18,272 nt of DNA from Clostridiales bacterium mt11 (GCA_001282665.1 LN874946.1:360377-378648), one strand, 5' to 3'; positions 7,267-13,983 are shown, numbered from the stretch's first letter. Translations and numbers: made by a program. Notes: a model not told the origin generated them from the letters alone.

Positions 7267-7294
7267 TGGTATATATACTATAGGGGGTGTTTTT

Positions 7295-7561
7295 GTGAAT
7301 AATAATTTTAATGAAACCATGAAGTTTGAACCGCCAAAGGAAAATGTAAATGAGGCAAAAAAAATTATATTTACAGTATATGAAGCTTTAAAAGAAAAAG
7401 GCTATGACCCTATAAACCAAATGATAGGATATATTTTATCTGGCGATCCAACCTATATAACGAGTCATAATAATGCAAGGAGTTTAATCAGAAAGATAGA
7501 AAGAGATGAACTATTAGAAGAAATATTAGGAAACTATTTGAAGAATGAAAACGAGCTTTAA
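7295..7561 (+). CDS. ireB: IreB family regulatory phosphoprotein (UPF0297, YrzL-like)
   Basis: The 88-residue product matches the IreB (DUF965) family along its length. It starts with an N-terminal NETMKFEPP, then KKIIFTVYEALKEKGYDPINQ, and then the strongly conserved GYILSGDPTYITSHNNARSL and IRKIERDELLEE. In Enterococcus faecalis IreB is a substrate of the PASTA-domain kinase IreK and dampens cephalosporin resistance. It is phosphorylated on N-terminal threonines. Here one N-terminal threonine (T8) is visible, and the position of the other is filled by asparagine. The GTG at 7295 with AGGGGGTG (7282-7289) is the start. A longer frame from TTG 7226 would begin inside the alaS terminator hairpin. 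The usual order alaS-ireB-ruvX is broken here by the reductase gene. No PASTA kinase gene is in the window. Confidence 0.9.
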   Translation: MNNNFNETMKFEPPKENVNEAKKIIFTVYEALKEKGYDPINQMIGYILSGDPTYITSHNNARSLIRKIERDELLEEILGNYLKNENEL

Positions 7562-7591
7562 AAGGGAAATATAAACAAGATTACTTGGATA

Positions 7592-7615
7592 TTGATTAAG
7601 TAGCTTAATAATCAA
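7592..7615 (+). other. Stem-loop after ireB, possible weak terminator
   Basis: TTGAT (7592-7596) with ATCAA (7611-7615) and the inner TAAG/CTTA (7597-7600, 7604-7607) form a stem with a small bulge. The only T-tract is TTTT at 7625-7628, nine bases past the stem, so termination would be inefficient. It marks the end of the ireB transcript at best. Confidence 0.4.
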
Positions 7616-7633
7616 ATTATCGGATTTTATAAT
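7605..7633 (+). promoter_or_regulatory. Possible promoter for the structured leader and reductase
   Basis: TTAATA (7605-7610) and a perfect TATAAT (7628-7633) are separated by 17 bases. The -35 matches four of six consensus positions. Transcription would start near 7640 and give a leader of about 245 bases before the reductase gene. Confidence 0.45.
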
Positions 7634-7680
7634 TTAGATTATGAATGTGAAAAATTCATGAAAACGGGATTTAGGGATTT

Positions 7681-7845
7681 GGGGAGAGAACGTTCATAAT
7701 TTTCAAGAAATTTAGACAAAGAAAAGGCTATTACCGATGACTTTGAACCCAAGTGGTGGGGAGTATTGGTAAATTTATTAATATGAAAAGTTCGGTAATA
7801 GCACTTATCTGGAGTTATACTCCCCATTATATTTTGTTTATAATG
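7681..7845 (+). ncRNA. Candidate pseudoknotted structured RNA in the leader of the aldo/keto reductase gene
   Basis: In the 324 bases between ireB and the reductase there is no convincing gene, but complementarity is dense. GCTATTACCGA (7727-7737) is the exact complement of 7792-7802. TGGGGAGTAT (7757-7766) is the exact complement of 7817-7826, and two G-U pairs can extend it. The helices are interleaved (A, B, A', B'), so together they would make a pseudoknot with loops of about 19, 25 and 14 bases. Alternative pairings exist for the last strand: GGAGT/ACTCC (7811-7815, 7819-7823), and GGGGAG at 7681-7686 with CTCCCC (7820-7825). CATTATA/TATAATG (7825-7831, 7839-7845) forms a further hairpin. 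AAGTG (7751-7755) can pair with CACTT (7802-7806), and CAAAG (7717-7721) with CTTTG (7741-7745). This resembles a cis-regulatory switch, but I match it to no known class. Confidence 0.55.
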
Positions 7846-7885
7846 ATAACGACGATTAAGATATATTAAACAGGAAGTGGATTAA

Positions 7886-8833
7886 TTGGACAGAGTAAAA
7901 TTGGGAAATACGGATATTGAAGTTTCGAGGCTTTGCTTTGGTTCTTTAACTATGACTCCCTTTCAAGCAAATTTATCTGTTGAAGAAGGAGCAAAACTTA
8001 TTCAATATGCATATACTAAGGGTATTAATTTTATCGATACGGCTGAAATATATGATAATTATCAATATATTAAAGAGGCATTAAAGAATATTAATAGAGA
8101 AGATTATGTCATTGCAACTAAATGTTATGCATACTCGAAAGAGATGGCAGCGGAAAGCTTGGAGTTAGCATTAAAGGAGTTACAAACTGATTATATCGAT
8201 ATATTTTTGTTGCATGAGCAGGAAAGTATACATACTGTTAGAGGACATTATGAGGCAATAGAATATTTTTTAAAGGCTAAAAAAATGGGTAAAATAAAGG
8301 CAATAGGAATATCTACTCATAGAGTATCTGGTGTATTTGCTGCAACTCAATATGATGAAATTGAAGTGGTTCATCCTATTGTAAATAAGGCAGGTATAGG
8401 AATTCAAGATGGTACTATTAATGATATGTTAGAAATGATAGAGAAAGCTTATAATATGGGCAAAGGAATTTATGGAATGAAACCCTTAGGGGGTGGACAT
8501 TTAATTGGTCAATCCAAAGAAGCGTTTAATTTTGTAAGAAACATACCCTCTATTCATTCCTTTGCGATTGGAATGCAGTCTCGAGAAGAAGTGGATTGCA
8601 ATGTGAATTTAATGGAAACAGGTGAAATACCAGAATATTTAAGTGAAAGTTTGAAAAAGAAAAAGAGAAAATTAATTATTGCTGATTATTGCATAGGTTG
8701 TGGAAATTGCGTTAAAACTTGCAGACAAAATGGAATTGAAATCATTGATGGAAAAGCAACTCCAAATGAAAGATGTATTTTATGTGGATATTGTGCAAGG
8801 AATTGTCCGGAATTTTGCATAAAGGTAATATAG
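7886..8833 (+). CDS. Aldo/keto reductase with C-terminal 2x[4Fe-4S] ferredoxin domain
   Basis: The 315-residue protein joins an aldo/keto reductase barrel to a ferredoxin-like tail. The barrel has GNTDIEVSRLCFGS at the N-terminus and the catalytic set D51 and Y56 (FIDTAEIYDNY), K79 (ATKC) and H110 (LLHEQES). The tail has two complete CxxCxxCxxxC motifs: C269, C272, C275, C279, and C297, C300, C303 with C307. This points to a redox enzyme that can exchange electrons between nicotinamide and Fe-S carriers. The substrate is unknown, and such fusions are common in anaerobes. The barrel is slightly compact compared with typical AKRs of similar build. TTG 7886 is the start: AGGAAGTGG (7872-7880) precedes it and an in-frame TAA lies directly upstream. 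The long structured leader suggests regulated expression. The gene interrupts the ireB-ruvX pair. It is followed 12 bases later by ruvX, so they may share transcripts. Confidence 0.88.
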   Translation: MDRVKLGNTDIEVSRLCFGSLTMTPFQANLSVEEGAKLIQYAYTKGINFIDTAEIYDNYQYIKEALKNINREDYVIATKCYAYSKEMAAESLELALKELQTDYIDIFLLHEQESIHTVRGHYEAIEYFLKAKKMGKIKAIGISTHRVSGVFAATQYDEIEVVHPIVNKAGIGIQDGTINDMLEMIEKAYNMGKGIYGMKPLGGGHLIGQSKEAFNFVRNIPSIHSFAIGMQSREEVDCNVNLMETGEIPEYLSESLKKKKRKLIIADYCIGCGNCVKTCRQNGIEIIDGKATPNERCILCGYCARNCPEFCIKVI

Positions 8834-8845
8834 ATAGGTGAGATT

Positions 8846-9265
8846 ATGAATAGAATAATGGGATTAGATGTAGGAGATAAGACTATTGGTGTAGCCATAA
8901 GTGATCCATTGTTATTTACGGCTCAAGGTCTTAAAACTATTAAAAGAGAAAGCAATAAAAAAGATATAAAAGAGATAGAAGATATTATAAAGGAGTACAA
9001 TATCAATAAAATAGTTATAGGATTTCCTAAAAACATGAATAATACTGTAGGACCTCAGGGAGAAAAAGTATTAAGTTTTGTTGATAAATTGAAAAAAAGG
9101 ATTAAGATAGAAATTATTTTAGAAGATGAAAGGTTGACTACCATAGCTGCTGAAAGAACACTAATAGAAGGTGATGTGAGCAGAAGAAATAGAAAGAAGG
9201 TTATTGATAAGATAGCAGCAACATATATACTGCAAACTTATTTAGATAGAAAGGCAAGAGGGTGA
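8846..9265 (+). CDS. ruvX: YqgF/RuvX family nuclease, pre-16S rRNA processing
   Basis: The 139-residue product has the RNase H-like fold of the YqgF family. GLDVGDKTIGVAISD (6-20) carries the first acidic residue D8. VIGFPKNMNNTVGPQG (57-72) is the family's middle signature. EDERLTT (93-99) and the C-terminal VIDKIAATYILQTYLD (119-134, with D121) complete the acidic active site. In E. coli the protein trims the 5' end of 16S rRNA, and it was earlier predicted as a Holliday-junction resolvase. ATG 8846 follows AGGTGAG (8836-8842). It starts 12 bases after the reductase stop, and the DUF1292 gene follows 4 bases after its own stop, so this trio is likely co-transcribed. The protein is of normal length. 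Confidence 0.93.
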   Translation: MNRIMGLDVGDKTIGVAISDPLLFTAQGLKTIKRESNKKDIKEIEDIIKEYNINKIVIGFPKNMNNTVGPQGEKVLSFVDKLKKRIKIEIILEDERLTTIAAERTLIEGDVSRRNRKKVIDKIAATYILQTYLDRKARG

Positions 9266-9269
9266 AGAG

Positions 9270-9521
9270 ATGAATGAAAAAATAGTTCTATTAGATGAAA
9301 TGGGAAATGAAAAGGAGTTTCAAGTATTAGCAACCTTTGGGTTAGATGATATTGACTATGCAGCATTGTTGCCGTTAGATGATATAGAAGCATTAACTTA
9401 TCTTTTAAGGATTGAATATGATGAACTAGGGGAACCTATATTAGTTGGTATTGATGACGAGGATGAACTTGAAGAAGTTATTGAAGTATATGAAGAAATA
9501 CAAAAAGAAAAGCTACAATAG
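9270..9521 (+). CDS. DUF1292 family acidic protein (YrzB-like)
   Basis: The 83-residue, strongly acidic protein belongs to the DUF1292 (UPF0473) family. It opens with KIVLLDEMGNEKEFQVLATF, has the conserved block around YAALLPLDD and continues with EIEYDELGEP-type residues into an acidic helix (DDEDELEEVIEVYEE). Its cellular role is unknown. It is nearly always next to ruvX and ireB in Firmicutes, as in the yrzL-yrrK-yrzB order of Bacillus subtilis, and that context is the main evidence for identity. The ribosome site AGGGTGAAGAG overlaps the ruvX stop. A new promoter begins 10 bases after its stop, so the operon probably ends here, but no clear terminator hairpin is visible. Confidence 0.85.
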   Translation: MNEKIVLLDEMGNEKEFQVLATFGLDDIDYAALLPLDDIEALTYLLRIEYDELGEPILVGIDDEDELEEVIEVYEEIQKEKLQ

Positions 9522-9531
9522 ATATCAATGG

Positions 9532-9560
9532 TTGACAAATCAAGGGATATCAAATATTCT
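9532..9560 (+). promoter_or_regulatory. Promoter of the fur-family gene
   Basis: TTGACA (9532-9537) and TATTCT (9555-9560) are 17 bases apart, with the start of transcription near 9567. GATATCAA occurs twice around it (9521-9528 and 9546-9553). A TATAAT at 9560-9565 is too far from the -35 to be its partner. Confidence 0.7.
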
Positions 9561-9573
9561 ATAATATAGGATA
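9555..9573. promoter_or_regulatory. 19-base dyad over the -10 region; candidate Fur-family operator
   Basis: The 19 bases from 9555 to 9573 form a 9-1-9 inverted repeat with one mismatched pair (positions 4 and 16), including the perfect core CTATA-A-TATAG. It covers the -10 and the start of transcription. The size and symmetry match Fur-family operators, though the bases differ from the classic Fur box (TGATAATNATTATCA) and PerR box (TTATAATNATTATAA). Autorepression by the protein encoded just downstream is the natural guess. Confidence 0.5.
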
Positions 9574-9589
9574 ATAAGCGGGTGAAAAA

Positions 9590-10027
9590 ATGGATATTAA
9601 TATGGATGATGTTAAGGAGAAGTTTAAAGAAAATGGGTATAAGCTGACTACCCAAAGAAGGGCAATCTTAGATGTTATCATAGAAAATCATGATAAACAT
9701 TTAAATCCTGAAGAGATTTATGATATTGTAAAGATTAAATACCCAGAGATCGGCATAGCCACAGTATATAGAACTTTACAACTATTAGAAAAGTTAAATA
9801 TTATTTATAGGTTAAATTTTGATGATGGATACAATAGATATGAGCTAAATTATAGTTCGGAAAATCACCATCACCATCATTTAATATGCTTAAAATGTGG
9901 AAAAGTAACGGAAGTTAAAATGGATCTATTAGAAAATCTAGAAACACAAATTGAGGTTGAAAATGGTTTTAAAATTGTAGATCACAATGTGAAATTTTTT
10001 GGATACTGTATTGATTGCCAAAAATAA
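9590..10027 (+). CDS. fur: Fur-family metal-dependent transcription regulator
   Basis: The 145-residue regulator has the usual two-domain build. The winged helix covers KFKENGYKLTTQRRAIL, HLNPEEIYDIV and the recognition region IGIATVYRTLQLLEKL (about 54-69). The dimerisation domain contains the His-rich NHHHHHLIC (92-100) and two CxxC zinc pairs, C100/C103 and C140/C143. The residue that is Asp104 in PerR aligns with glutamate here (CGKVTEVK), which is Fur-like, so an iron-sensing role is favoured over peroxide sensing. Zur and Nur cannot be excluded. ATG 9590 has only a moderate site (GCGGGTG, 9578-9584), and M5 at 9602 is an alternative start. It has its own promoter, a likely autoregulatory dyad and a strong terminator, so it is probably a single-gene unit. 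Confidence 0.88.
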   Translation: MDINMDDVKEKFKENGYKLTTQRRAILDVIIENHDKHLNPEEIYDIVKIKYPEIGIATVYRTLQLLEKLNIIYRLNFDDGYNRYELNYSSENHHHHHLICLKCGKVTEVKMDLLENLETQIEVENGFKIVDHNVKFFGYCIDCQK

Positions 10028-10052
10028 ATCCCATTTTGGGGTTTATTTTTTT
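10021..10052 (+). terminator. Terminator of the fur gene
   Basis: AATAAATCCC (10023-10032) pairs with GGGGTTTATT (10038-10047), with one T-G pair and an ATTTT loop, and TTTTT follows to 10052. The 5' arm begins within the last codons of the gene. It is a strong intrinsic terminator. Confidence 0.9.
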
Positions 10053-10127
10053 CAATAGAATATACGGTAATCTGATGATTATATACTCTATTAAATGGAG
10101 AAATTAATTATAAGAGGAGATGATAAA

Positions 10128-11792
10128 ATGGCAAGAAAACCGAATAAGTTAAAGATCATTCCACTAGGCGGATTAGGCGAGATTGGGAAGAATATTACTG
10201 TGTTCGAGTATAAGGATGATATAATAGTTGTCGATTGTGGTTTAAGCTTTCCAGAAGATGAGATGTTAGGTATAGATGTAGTTATACCTGATATAACATA
10301 TTTATTAAAAAATAAGGATAAGATTAAAGGGATAGTTTTAACTCATGGTCATGAAGATCACATTGGAGGATTACCTTATATTCTTAAAAAGTTACAGATA
10401 CCTATTTATGGGACTAAACTTACCTTAGGACTAGTGGAAAATAAACTAAAAGAACATAGAATTGAAAATGTTAAAGTGAACGAAATAAGAGCAAATGATA
10501 CTATTAAGTTAGGATGCTTTTCTATAGAATTCATAAAAACCAGCCATAGTATACCGGATAGTGTTGCTCTTGCAATATATACTCCCGTAGGAACTGTGGT
10601 TCATACAGGGGATTTTAAGATAGACTATACTCCTATTAACAATAATTATATTGATTTGCATAAGTTTGCAGAGATTGGGAGTAAAGGGGTATTAGCATTA
10701 TTAGCAGATAGTACAAATGTAGAAAGACCAGGATATACTATGTCGGAAAAGACTGTAGGAGATACTTTTAATGATATATTTTTAAAAGCACCTCAGAGGA
10801 TAATTGTGGCAACTTTTGCTTCTAATGTTCATAGGATACAGCAAGTGGTAGATGCTGCGGAACTTTATGGAAGAAAAGTTATCGTTTCAGGAAGAAGTAT
10901 GATAAATACCATGAATGTAGCCAAGGATTTAGGATATCTAAGGGTAAAAGAAGATACATTAATTGATATTAATGATATGGATAAATACCCAAGCAATGAG
11001 ATTGTAATATTGACTACTGGCAGTCAGGGAGAGCCAATGTCAGCTTTAACAAGAATGGCTTTTTCTGAACATAGAAAGATAGAATTAGTGCCTGAAGATT
11101 TAGTGGTGATTTCTGCTTCACCTATACCCGGTAATGAAAAAACTATCTCTAGAGTAATAAATAAATTAGTAGAGATTGGAACCAAGGTTATTTATGAATC
11201 CTTAGCAGATGTCCATGTATCAGGGCATGCTTGTCAGGAAGAATTAAAGTTAATCCATACGCTGCTTAAACCAAAGTTTTTCATCCCAGTCCATGGTGAA
11301 TATAGACATTTAAAAAGGCATGCAGAATTAGCCGAAGAACTAGGTATGCCAAGGGAAAATATTTTTATAGCTAATAATGGTTCAGTTATTGAGTTTACAA
11401 AAGACACTGGAAATATTAATCAATGCGTTCAAGCTGGGAATATTCTTGTGGATGGTTTAGGTATTGGAGATGTAGGAAATATTGTATTACGCGATAGAAA
11501 ACATTTATCTGAGGATGGATTAATAGTTGTAGTTGTGACTATGAGTAAGCAGGATGGTAGAGTGATTGCAGGACCAGATATTATATCGAGAGGTTTTGTA
11601 TATGTTAGGGAATCAGAGGATTTAATGGAAGAGTCAAGAAAAGTTGTAAGGGATGTACTGACTGAATGTGAGAAAAGACATATAACCGATTGGGCAACCT
11701 TGAAATCCAATATAAGAGATGCACTAAGAGGATTTTTATATGAAAAGATAAAAAGAAATCCAATGATTTTACCTATAATAATGGAAGTATAA
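10128..11792 (+). CDS. rnj: Ribonuclease J (metallo-beta-lactamase fold)
   Basis: The 554-residue protein matches the length of Bacillus RNase J1 (555), which acts as a 5'-3' exonuclease and endonuclease in mRNA decay and rRNA maturation. The metal-binding motif HGHEDH is at 73-78 (H73, H75, D77, H78), H140 lies in KTSHSIPDS, and D162 lies in HTGDFKID. The beta-CASP part has SGRSMINT and the HVSGHAC and PVHGEYRHL motifs near the active site. The C-terminal RNase J domain ends in RNPMILPIIMEV. The start is ATG 10128 behind AAGAGGAGA (10112-10120). The in-frame ATG at 10095 lacks a ribosome site and would add 11 unconserved residues. No clear promoter is seen in 10053-10127 except a lone TATACT (10082-10087). 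A strong terminator follows. Confidence 0.96.
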   Translation: MARKPNKLKIIPLGGLGEIGKNITVFEYKDDIIVVDCGLSFPEDEMLGIDVVIPDITYLLKNKDKIKGIVLTHGHEDHIGGLPYILKKLQIPIYGTKLTLGLVENKLKEHRIENVKVNEIRANDTIKLGCFSIEFIKTSHSIPDSVALAIYTPVGTVVHTGDFKIDYTPINNNYIDLHKFAEIGSKGVLALLADSTNVERPGYTMSEKTVGDTFNDIFLKAPQRIIVATFASNVHRIQQVVDAAELYGRKVIVSGRSMINTMNVAKDLGYLRVKEDTLIDINDMDKYPSNEIVILTTGSQGEPMSALTRMAFSEHRKIELVPEDLVVISASPIPGNEKTISRVINKLVEIGTKVIYESLADVHVSGHACQEELKLIHTLLKPKFFIPVHGEYRHLKRHAELAEELGMPRENIFIANNGSVIEFTKDTGNINQCVQAGNILVDGLGIGDVGNIVLRDRKHLSEDGLIVVVVTMSKQDGRVIAGPDIISRGFVYVRESEDLMEESRKVVRDVLTECEKRHITDWATLKSNIRDALRGFLYEKIKRNPMILPIIMEV

Positions 11793-11793
11793 A

Positions 11794-11833
11794 AAATATC
11801 CTAGCTTATTATATATAATAAGCTAGGATATTT
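11794..11833 (+). terminator. Long perfect hairpin terminator after RNase J
   Basis: Seventeen bases (11794-11810) pair without error with 11817-11833 around an ATATAT loop. The A-run on one side and TTT on the other would also suit termination on the opposite strand. It begins two bases after the stop codon. Confidence 0.88.
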
Positions 11834-11913
11834 AAGGTATAGAGCCTATTCAATATCCAATATTAATGATATTATATTATAAATAATACAAAATATTATA
11901 GGAGGTTATGATA

Positions 11914-12252
11914 ATGAGTAATGTTTATAATGAAGCTCATAAATTAGCTAAGGCAATTAAGGAGTCAGAAGAATATAGGACTTATACGGAAAAAAAAGAA
12001 ATAGTCTATTCTAATGAAAAAAACAAAGAGATGGTAGAAAACTTTATGAATAAGGTTTTAGAAATACAGATGGAGCAATTATCAGGGAAAGAAGTAGATC
12101 AAGAAAAAGTTGAAAAATTAAATAAGTTGGAAGAAGTTTTAATGCTCAATCCCACCATTAAAGAGTTTTTCGCTGCTCAATTGAGATTTTCTCAAATGGT
12201 TCAAGATATTAATACTATTATTGGAGAAGCTATAGATATTGAGAAAGATTGA
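11914..12252 (+). CDS. YlbF family protein
   Basis: The 112-residue, mostly helical protein fits the YlbF/YmcA family. NVYNEAHKLAKAIKESEEY at the N-terminus is the family opening, followed by two long amphipathic helices, with LNPTIKEFFAAQLRFSQMVQDI near the C-terminus. In Bacillus subtilis, YlbF (RicF) and YmcA (RicA) join YaaT in the Y-complex, which steers RNase Y and affects biofilm, competence and sporulation. Whether this copy does so is not known, and the cysteines that carry Fe-S clusters in some of those partners are absent here. The start at ATG 11914 leaves 8 bases after AGGAGG (11900-11905). ATG 11908 is only 2 bases away and is unlikely. The position directly after RNase J is suggestive of an RNA-decay link. 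Confidence 0.83.
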   Translation: MSNVYNEAHKLAKAIKESEEYRTYTEKKEIVYSNEKNKEMVENFMNKVLEIQMEQLSGKEVDQEKVEKLNKLEEVLMLNPTIKEFFAAQLRFSQMVQDINTIIGEAIDIEKD

Positions 12253-12276
12253 TCTTCTAGCTAAGGAGGTTTATAG

Positions 12277-12759
12277 ATGAATACAAAGTACCTAACTAAA
12301 GCAAGTTTAATTGCAGGAATTTATTTAGTCCTTATATTAATACAGCTCCCTATGGGAGATCTAGCTTTTGGACCAGTCCAACTTAGAATAGCCGAAGGTT
12401 TAACTTTACTACCTTTAGTTGAAACAGCAGCTATACCTGGCTTATTTGTAGGCTGCTTAGTAGCAAATTTAATATTGCCATCCTCTTCAACATTTGGTTT
12501 AATTGATGTAATTGGAGGTAGTCTAGTTACCCTTTTAGCAGCCTATTTGACTAGTAAGATGCCAAATAGATTTTTAGGTTCTTTACCACCTATAGTTTTA
12601 AATGGATTTATTGTATCAATTTGGGTATCCTATTTTACAAGGGTTCCATATTTAATAACTGCATTGGGTATTACTGGTGGAGAGATTGCATCAGTAGCTA
12701 TATTCGGTACTTTAATATTGTCCGTGTATGATAAGGCAACGAAACATAATGAGAATTAA
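12277..12759 (+). CDS. queT: QueT family queuosine-precursor transporter
   Basis: The 160-residue membrane protein has about five hydrophobic spans (roughly 8-25, 48-68, 73-92, 103-121 and 133-151). Its first loop carries FGPVQLRIAEGLTLLPL (31-47), the hallmark of the QueT family. QueT proteins are the substrate-binding S components of ECF-type transporters for a queuosine precursor (preQ1 or a related base). They need a shared energising module that is not in the window. AAGGAGG (12263-12269) precedes ATG 12277, which starts 24 bases after the YlbF stop, so the two genes are likely co-transcribed. QueT genes often follow a preQ1 riboswitch, but none is visible here. No queuosine synthesis genes are present, so salvage is inferred. 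Confidence 0.85.
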   Translation: MNTKYLTKASLIAGIYLVLILIQLPMGDLAFGPVQLRIAEGLTLLPLVETAAIPGLFVGCLVANLILPSSSTFGLIDVIGGSLVTLLAAYLTSKMPNRFLGSLPPIVLNGFIVSIWVSYFTRVPYLITALGITGGEIASVAIFGTLILSVYDKATKHNEN

Positions 12760-12788
12760 TAAAATTTTTTATCTAACCATGTTAAATC

Positions 12789-12817
12789 TTGTAATAATAT
12801 TGTAAAGACTGTATAAT
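12789..12817 (+). promoter_or_regulatory. Promoter upstream of mltG
   Basis: TTGTAA (12789-12794) and a perfect TATAAT (12812-12817) are 17 bases apart. Transcription would start near 12824, about 30 bases before the mltG start. It probably drives the mltG-trmR-trhP-udk group, with partial termination at 13928. Confidence 0.7.
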
Positions 12818-12853
12818 AAAATAGATAAATATCAGTTTAAAGGTGGAGATTAT

Positions 12854-13903
12854 GTGGTGGATACTACAAAAGCTAGAAATAAAAAAAAGAAGTATAAAGG
12901 GAAATTAGTTATTTTGGTTTTGATAGTGCTAGTATTTGTATTTGGCAAAGATTATTATAGAAATAGTCTTAAAGCCATAGATTTGAATAATCCTAGAGAG
13001 ACTAGTGTAGAGATACCATCTGGGAGCAGCACGAATAAAATTTCAAATATATTAAAAGATGAAGGATTGATAAAAAATAAGCTTATATTTAAAATCATGG
13101 TAAAAAATAAAAAAGCGGATGGGAAATTAAAGGCAGGAACATATTCGCTAAATACTGGAATGGGTGTGGATACTATAATTGATGAGATTTCTAAAGGGGG
13201 TAAAAATGAAAATGTTCTCAGATTTACTATCCCTGAAGGTTATGAATTACGTCAAATAGCTGATAAATTATCTAAGGAAAATTTAGTTGATAAGAAAAAG
13301 TTTCTAAGTTTAACTTCAGATAAGAAATACTTTCAGGACAAGCATCCATTTTTAAAGGAATTAAAGAATGGCCAAAGCTTAGAGGGATTTCTTTTTCCTT
13401 CTACCTATGAAATATATAAGGACTCTACAGAAGAAGAAATAATTGAAAAGATGTTAACTAAATTTGAACAAATATATGAAAAAGATATTAAGGAAAATAT
13501 GGGGAAATATGATTTATCATTGAATGAAGTGGTTACCTTAGCTTCAATTATAGAAAGAGAAGGAAAACGAGATGATGAAAGAGAACTTATTTCTGCTGTA
13601 TTCCATAATAGATTAAAAAAAGGCATGCTTTTACAATCCTGTGCTACAGTTCAATATGTATTAGGAGAGAGAAAAGAAGTATTATCAAATAAGGATACAC
13701 AGATCGAATCCGAATATAATACCTATATTCATGAGGGATTACCTCCAGCACCTATAGCTTCACCAGGTGAAAAATCTCTAATTGCATCTGTAAATCCTAC
13801 AGATGTGGATTATCTATACTTTAGAACTAAAGAAGATGGAACAGGAGCACATACTTTTTCTAGGACATATGAAGAGCATAAAAATGCAAAGCCTAAGAAA
13901 TAA
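12854..13903 (+). CDS. mltG: Endolytic murein transglycosylase MltG (YceG-like)
   Basis: The 349-residue protein cuts nascent glycan strands within the chain and is thought to set their final length near the cell-wall synthesis machinery. A basic N-terminus (KARNKKKKYKGK) and one membrane span (about 18-31) anchor it outside-facing. A LysM-like subdomain follows (about 50-118), and then the YceG catalytic domain with FTIPEGYELRQIA and LEGFLFPSTYEI. The catalytic glutamate is E234 in LASIIEREG, matching E218 of E. coli MltG. The HNRLKKGMLLQSCATVQY and SPGEKSLIASVNP blocks are also family marks. The start is GTG 12854 with AGGTGGAG (12841-12848); GTG 12857 is possible. It is the first gene of the yrrL-yrrM-type cluster and has its own promoter. 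Confidence 0.94.
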   Translation: MVDTTKARNKKKKYKGKLVILVLIVLVFVFGKDYYRNSLKAIDLNNPRETSVEIPSGSSTNKISNILKDEGLIKNKLIFKIMVKNKKADGKLKAGTYSLNTGMGVDTIIDEISKGGKNENVLRFTIPEGYELRQIADKLSKENLVDKKKFLSLTSDKKYFQDKHPFLKELKNGQSLEGFLFPSTYEIYKDSTEEEIIEKMLTKFEQIYEKDIKENMGKYDLSLNEVVTLASIIEREGKRDDERELISAVFHNRLKKGMLLQSCATVQYVLGERKEVLSNKDTQIESEYNTYIHEGLPPAPIASPGEKSLIASVNPTDVDYLYFRTKEDGTGAHTFSRTYEEHKNAKPKK

Positions 13904-13927
13904 AATGGTTTTATCCAAATAAAAGGA

Positions 13928-13960
13928 TTAATACGTGGGTATATCACCACGTATTAATTT
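13928..13960 (+). terminator. Hairpin between mltG and trmR
   Basis: TTAATACGTGG (13928-13938) is the exact reverse complement of CCACGTATTAA (13947-13957), with an 8-base loop. Only three T follow, so termination is likely partial, allowing read-through into trmR. The next ribosome site begins six bases later. Confidence 0.65.
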
Positions 13961-13983
13961 ATGCTGGGGAGGTTAAGTTTAGA

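Noticed and set aside
7226..7294. Longer ireB frame from TTG 7226
   Set aside because: It begins inside the alaS terminator hairpin, and the added residues are unlike the family. GTG 7295 has a proper ribosome site and gives the standard length.
7669..7686. G-rich tract resembling a G-quadruplex (GGG, GGG, GGGG)
   Set aside because: Only three runs of three or more G are close together, so a stable four-run quadruplex is not supported.
7727..7826. Reading the interleaved helices as an HDV-like ribozyme
   Set aside because: The order of strands is similar, but the first helix is too long, the gap between the first two strands is too large, and the usual P3 and P4 elements are not visible.
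7639..7827. A 62-codon open frame on the minus strand across the reductase leader
   Set aside because: No ribosome site precedes its ATG, its product has no familiar pattern, and it overlaps the strongly self-complementary segment that explains the sequence better.
9866..9882. Run of five histidines in the Fur protein resembling an artificial tag
   Set aside because: His-rich segments before the CxxC are normal for Fur-family metal sites, and the setting is plainly native.
10095..10127. Earlier ATG for RNase J
   Set aside because: There is no ribosome site ahead of it, and the 11 extra residues are not part of the family. ATG 10128 has AAGAGGAGA upstream and gives 554 residues.
12253..12276. 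A preQ1 riboswitch upstream of queT
   Set aside because: The gap is only 24 bases and holds just the ribosome site. Nothing like the preQ1 aptamer is seen there or ahead of the YlbF-family gene.
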